Positions 14,831-15,676 of a stretch of DNA of 15,676 nt are shown piece by piece. The notes beneath the pieces were generated by a model, which saw only the letters and a program-made list of their open reading frames with translations, did no database searches and was not told where the DNA came from. Position 1 is the first letter of the stretch. Every line of letters begins with the position of its first letter. The position numbers were made by a program, and so were the translations under genes. Origin of the DNA: Paracoccaceae bacterium (GTDB taxonomy: Bacteria; Pseudomonadota; Alphaproteobacteria; Rhodobacterales; Rhodobacteraceae); NCBI GenBank assembly GCA_020441345.1, contig JAGRMK010000078.1, positions 1 through 15,676 on the forward strand. The letters are read 5' to 3'.

Positions 14831-15676
14831 TTGCGCGGCCCGTGCCGCAAAGCGGGCAGCGGCGGCGGCATAGTCCCGCGCCAGCCGGTCGACGATGGCA
14901 GCGGCGGGTTCGGTGCATGTGACCGCGCCGACCCCCTGACCCGCCGACCAGACATCGGCCCAGCGTTTGCCCTTGAAGCCTTTTGCGCTGTCATAGGCAC
15001 GGTCTGGGGCGTCGGGCATCGCGTCCGGGTCCAACCCGTTCGCCACCAGCGAGGGTTTCAGCCAGCTTGCCGGCGTGCCGGTGATCCCGGCGCTGACCAG
15101 CAGATCCTCGATCTGCGCCTGCACCAGCATGTCCTTGTAGGCCTGCGGCGCCATGCTTTCCGTGGCAGCGACAAAACAGGTGCCCATATAGACGTAATCC
15201 GCCCCCGCCGCGATCGCGCCCGCCACGCCCCAGCCGTCGCTGATACCGCCGCCGACGATCAGCGGGCCGTCAAAGAACGCCCGCACCGCAGAGACAAAGG
15301 CAAAGGGCGACAGCGTGCCGGTATGTCCCCCCGCCCCGGCGCAGATACAGGCCAGCCCGTCAGCCCCCGCCGCGATCGCCTTTTTCGCCAGCGTGACACT
15401 GGTCACATCGGCAATCACCGTGCCACCATAGGCGTGCACCGTTTCTATCGCGGGCTTTGGCGAACCCAGCGCCGTCACCACGAAGGGCGGCTTGTGTCTG
15501 GCGATCAGCGCCAGGTCGTCGGGCAACCGCGCGTTGGTGGAATGCGTCACCAGGTTCGCACACCAGGGCGCATTGCCCACTTCGGCGGCAATCTGGCTCA
15601 TCCAGGTGTCCAACTGTTCGAGACTGCGCGCATTGGGGGTCGGAAAGGCGCCGACGATCCCGGCCTTGCAGGCGGC
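14822..15676 (-). CDS. Nitronate monooxygenase-like FMN protein, N-terminus outside the window
   Basis: The frame is open to the window edge, giving 284 visible residues. Translation before the apparent TTG start at 15613 continues as ACKAGIVGAFPTPNARSLEQ, a normal part of the family, so the gene is cut by the window. The fold is an FMN-binding TIM barrel. AGAGGHTG carries the conserved active-site His of nitronate monooxygenases (visible residue 118), and GGGISDGWGVAGAIAAGADY with the following MGT forms the flavin phosphate site. The family oxidises alkyl nitronates, but many members in lipid or aromatic operons have unproven substrates. It is the first visible gene of the operon, 58 bp before the thiolase start. 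Confidence 0.88.
   Translation of the reverse strand, partial: AACKAGIVGAFPTPNARSLEQLDTWMSQIAAEVGNAPWCANLVTHSTNARLPDDLALIARHKPPFVVTALGSPKPAIETVHAYGGTVIADVTSVTLAKKAIAAGADGLACICAGAGGHTGTLSPFAFVSAVRAFFDGPLIVGGGISDGWGVAGAIAAGADYVYMGTCFVAATESMAPQAYKDMLVQAQIEDLLVSAGITGTPASWLKPSLVANGLDPDAMPDAPDRAYDSAKGFKGKRWADVWSAGQGVGAVTCTEPAAAIVDRLARDYAAAAARFAARAAQDA

Noticed and set aside
15611..15613. TTG at 15613 as the true start of the nitronate monooxygenase-like gene
   Set aside because: The frame continues upstream to the window edge with conserved family sequence (ACKAGIVGAFPTPNAR).
1..15676. Insertion sequence, CRISPR array, tRNA/rRNA or toxin-antitoxin pair
   Set aside because: I saw no transposase or recombinase motif, no regularly spaced repeats, no tRNA-like fold and no small gene pair next to repABC.

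Overview
The window looks like a piece of a large plasmid or chromid from a high-GC alphaproteobacterium, most likely a member of the Rhodobacterales/Rhodobacteraceae. The grounds are the strong G/C bias at third codon positions, a complete repABC replication and partition module, and the style of the catabolic genes. The organism assignment is an inference from protein style, not from a database match.

Left arm (1-2279, + strand): the last codons of a short-chain dehydrogenase, an alpha/beta-hydrolase, and a TTC38-like tetratricopeptide protein whose start overlaps the hydrolase stop. Centre (about 2280-5850, - strand): a repABC replicon in the order repA-repB-repC. Two identical perfect palindromes that fit the repABC parS consensus lie in the convergent gap after repC. 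A third, degenerate copy lies between repB and repC and overlaps the -35 box of a well-formed promoter for the counter-transcribed RNA that controls repC. The repC gene holds an AT-rich, hairpin-bearing block expected to contain the origin of replication.

Right arm (6085-15676, - strand): nine genes that read as one long operon. In transcription order they are a nitronate monooxygenase-like flavoprotein (its N-terminus is outside the window), a thiolase, a regulator built from two HxlR winged helices each followed by a Cys/His cluster, the Liv-type ABC transporter genes livH-livM-livG-livF, a long-chain-type acyl-CoA synthetase, and a Tat-exported periplasmic binding protein. Most junctions are ATGA overlaps or gaps of 1-2 bp, and a hairpin terminator-like element follows the last gene. 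The set suggests import of a carboxylic acid (hydrophobic, aromatic or branched), CoA activation, and thiolytic cleavage under control of the embedded regulator. The substrate cannot be read from the sequence.

I see no transposase, integrase, CRISPR array, tRNA or rRNA. The most notable signals are the coupling of a parS-like site with the ctRNA promoter, the duplicated HxlR plus Cys/His architecture, and the basic C-terminal tail on LivF next to the acyl-CoA synthetase.
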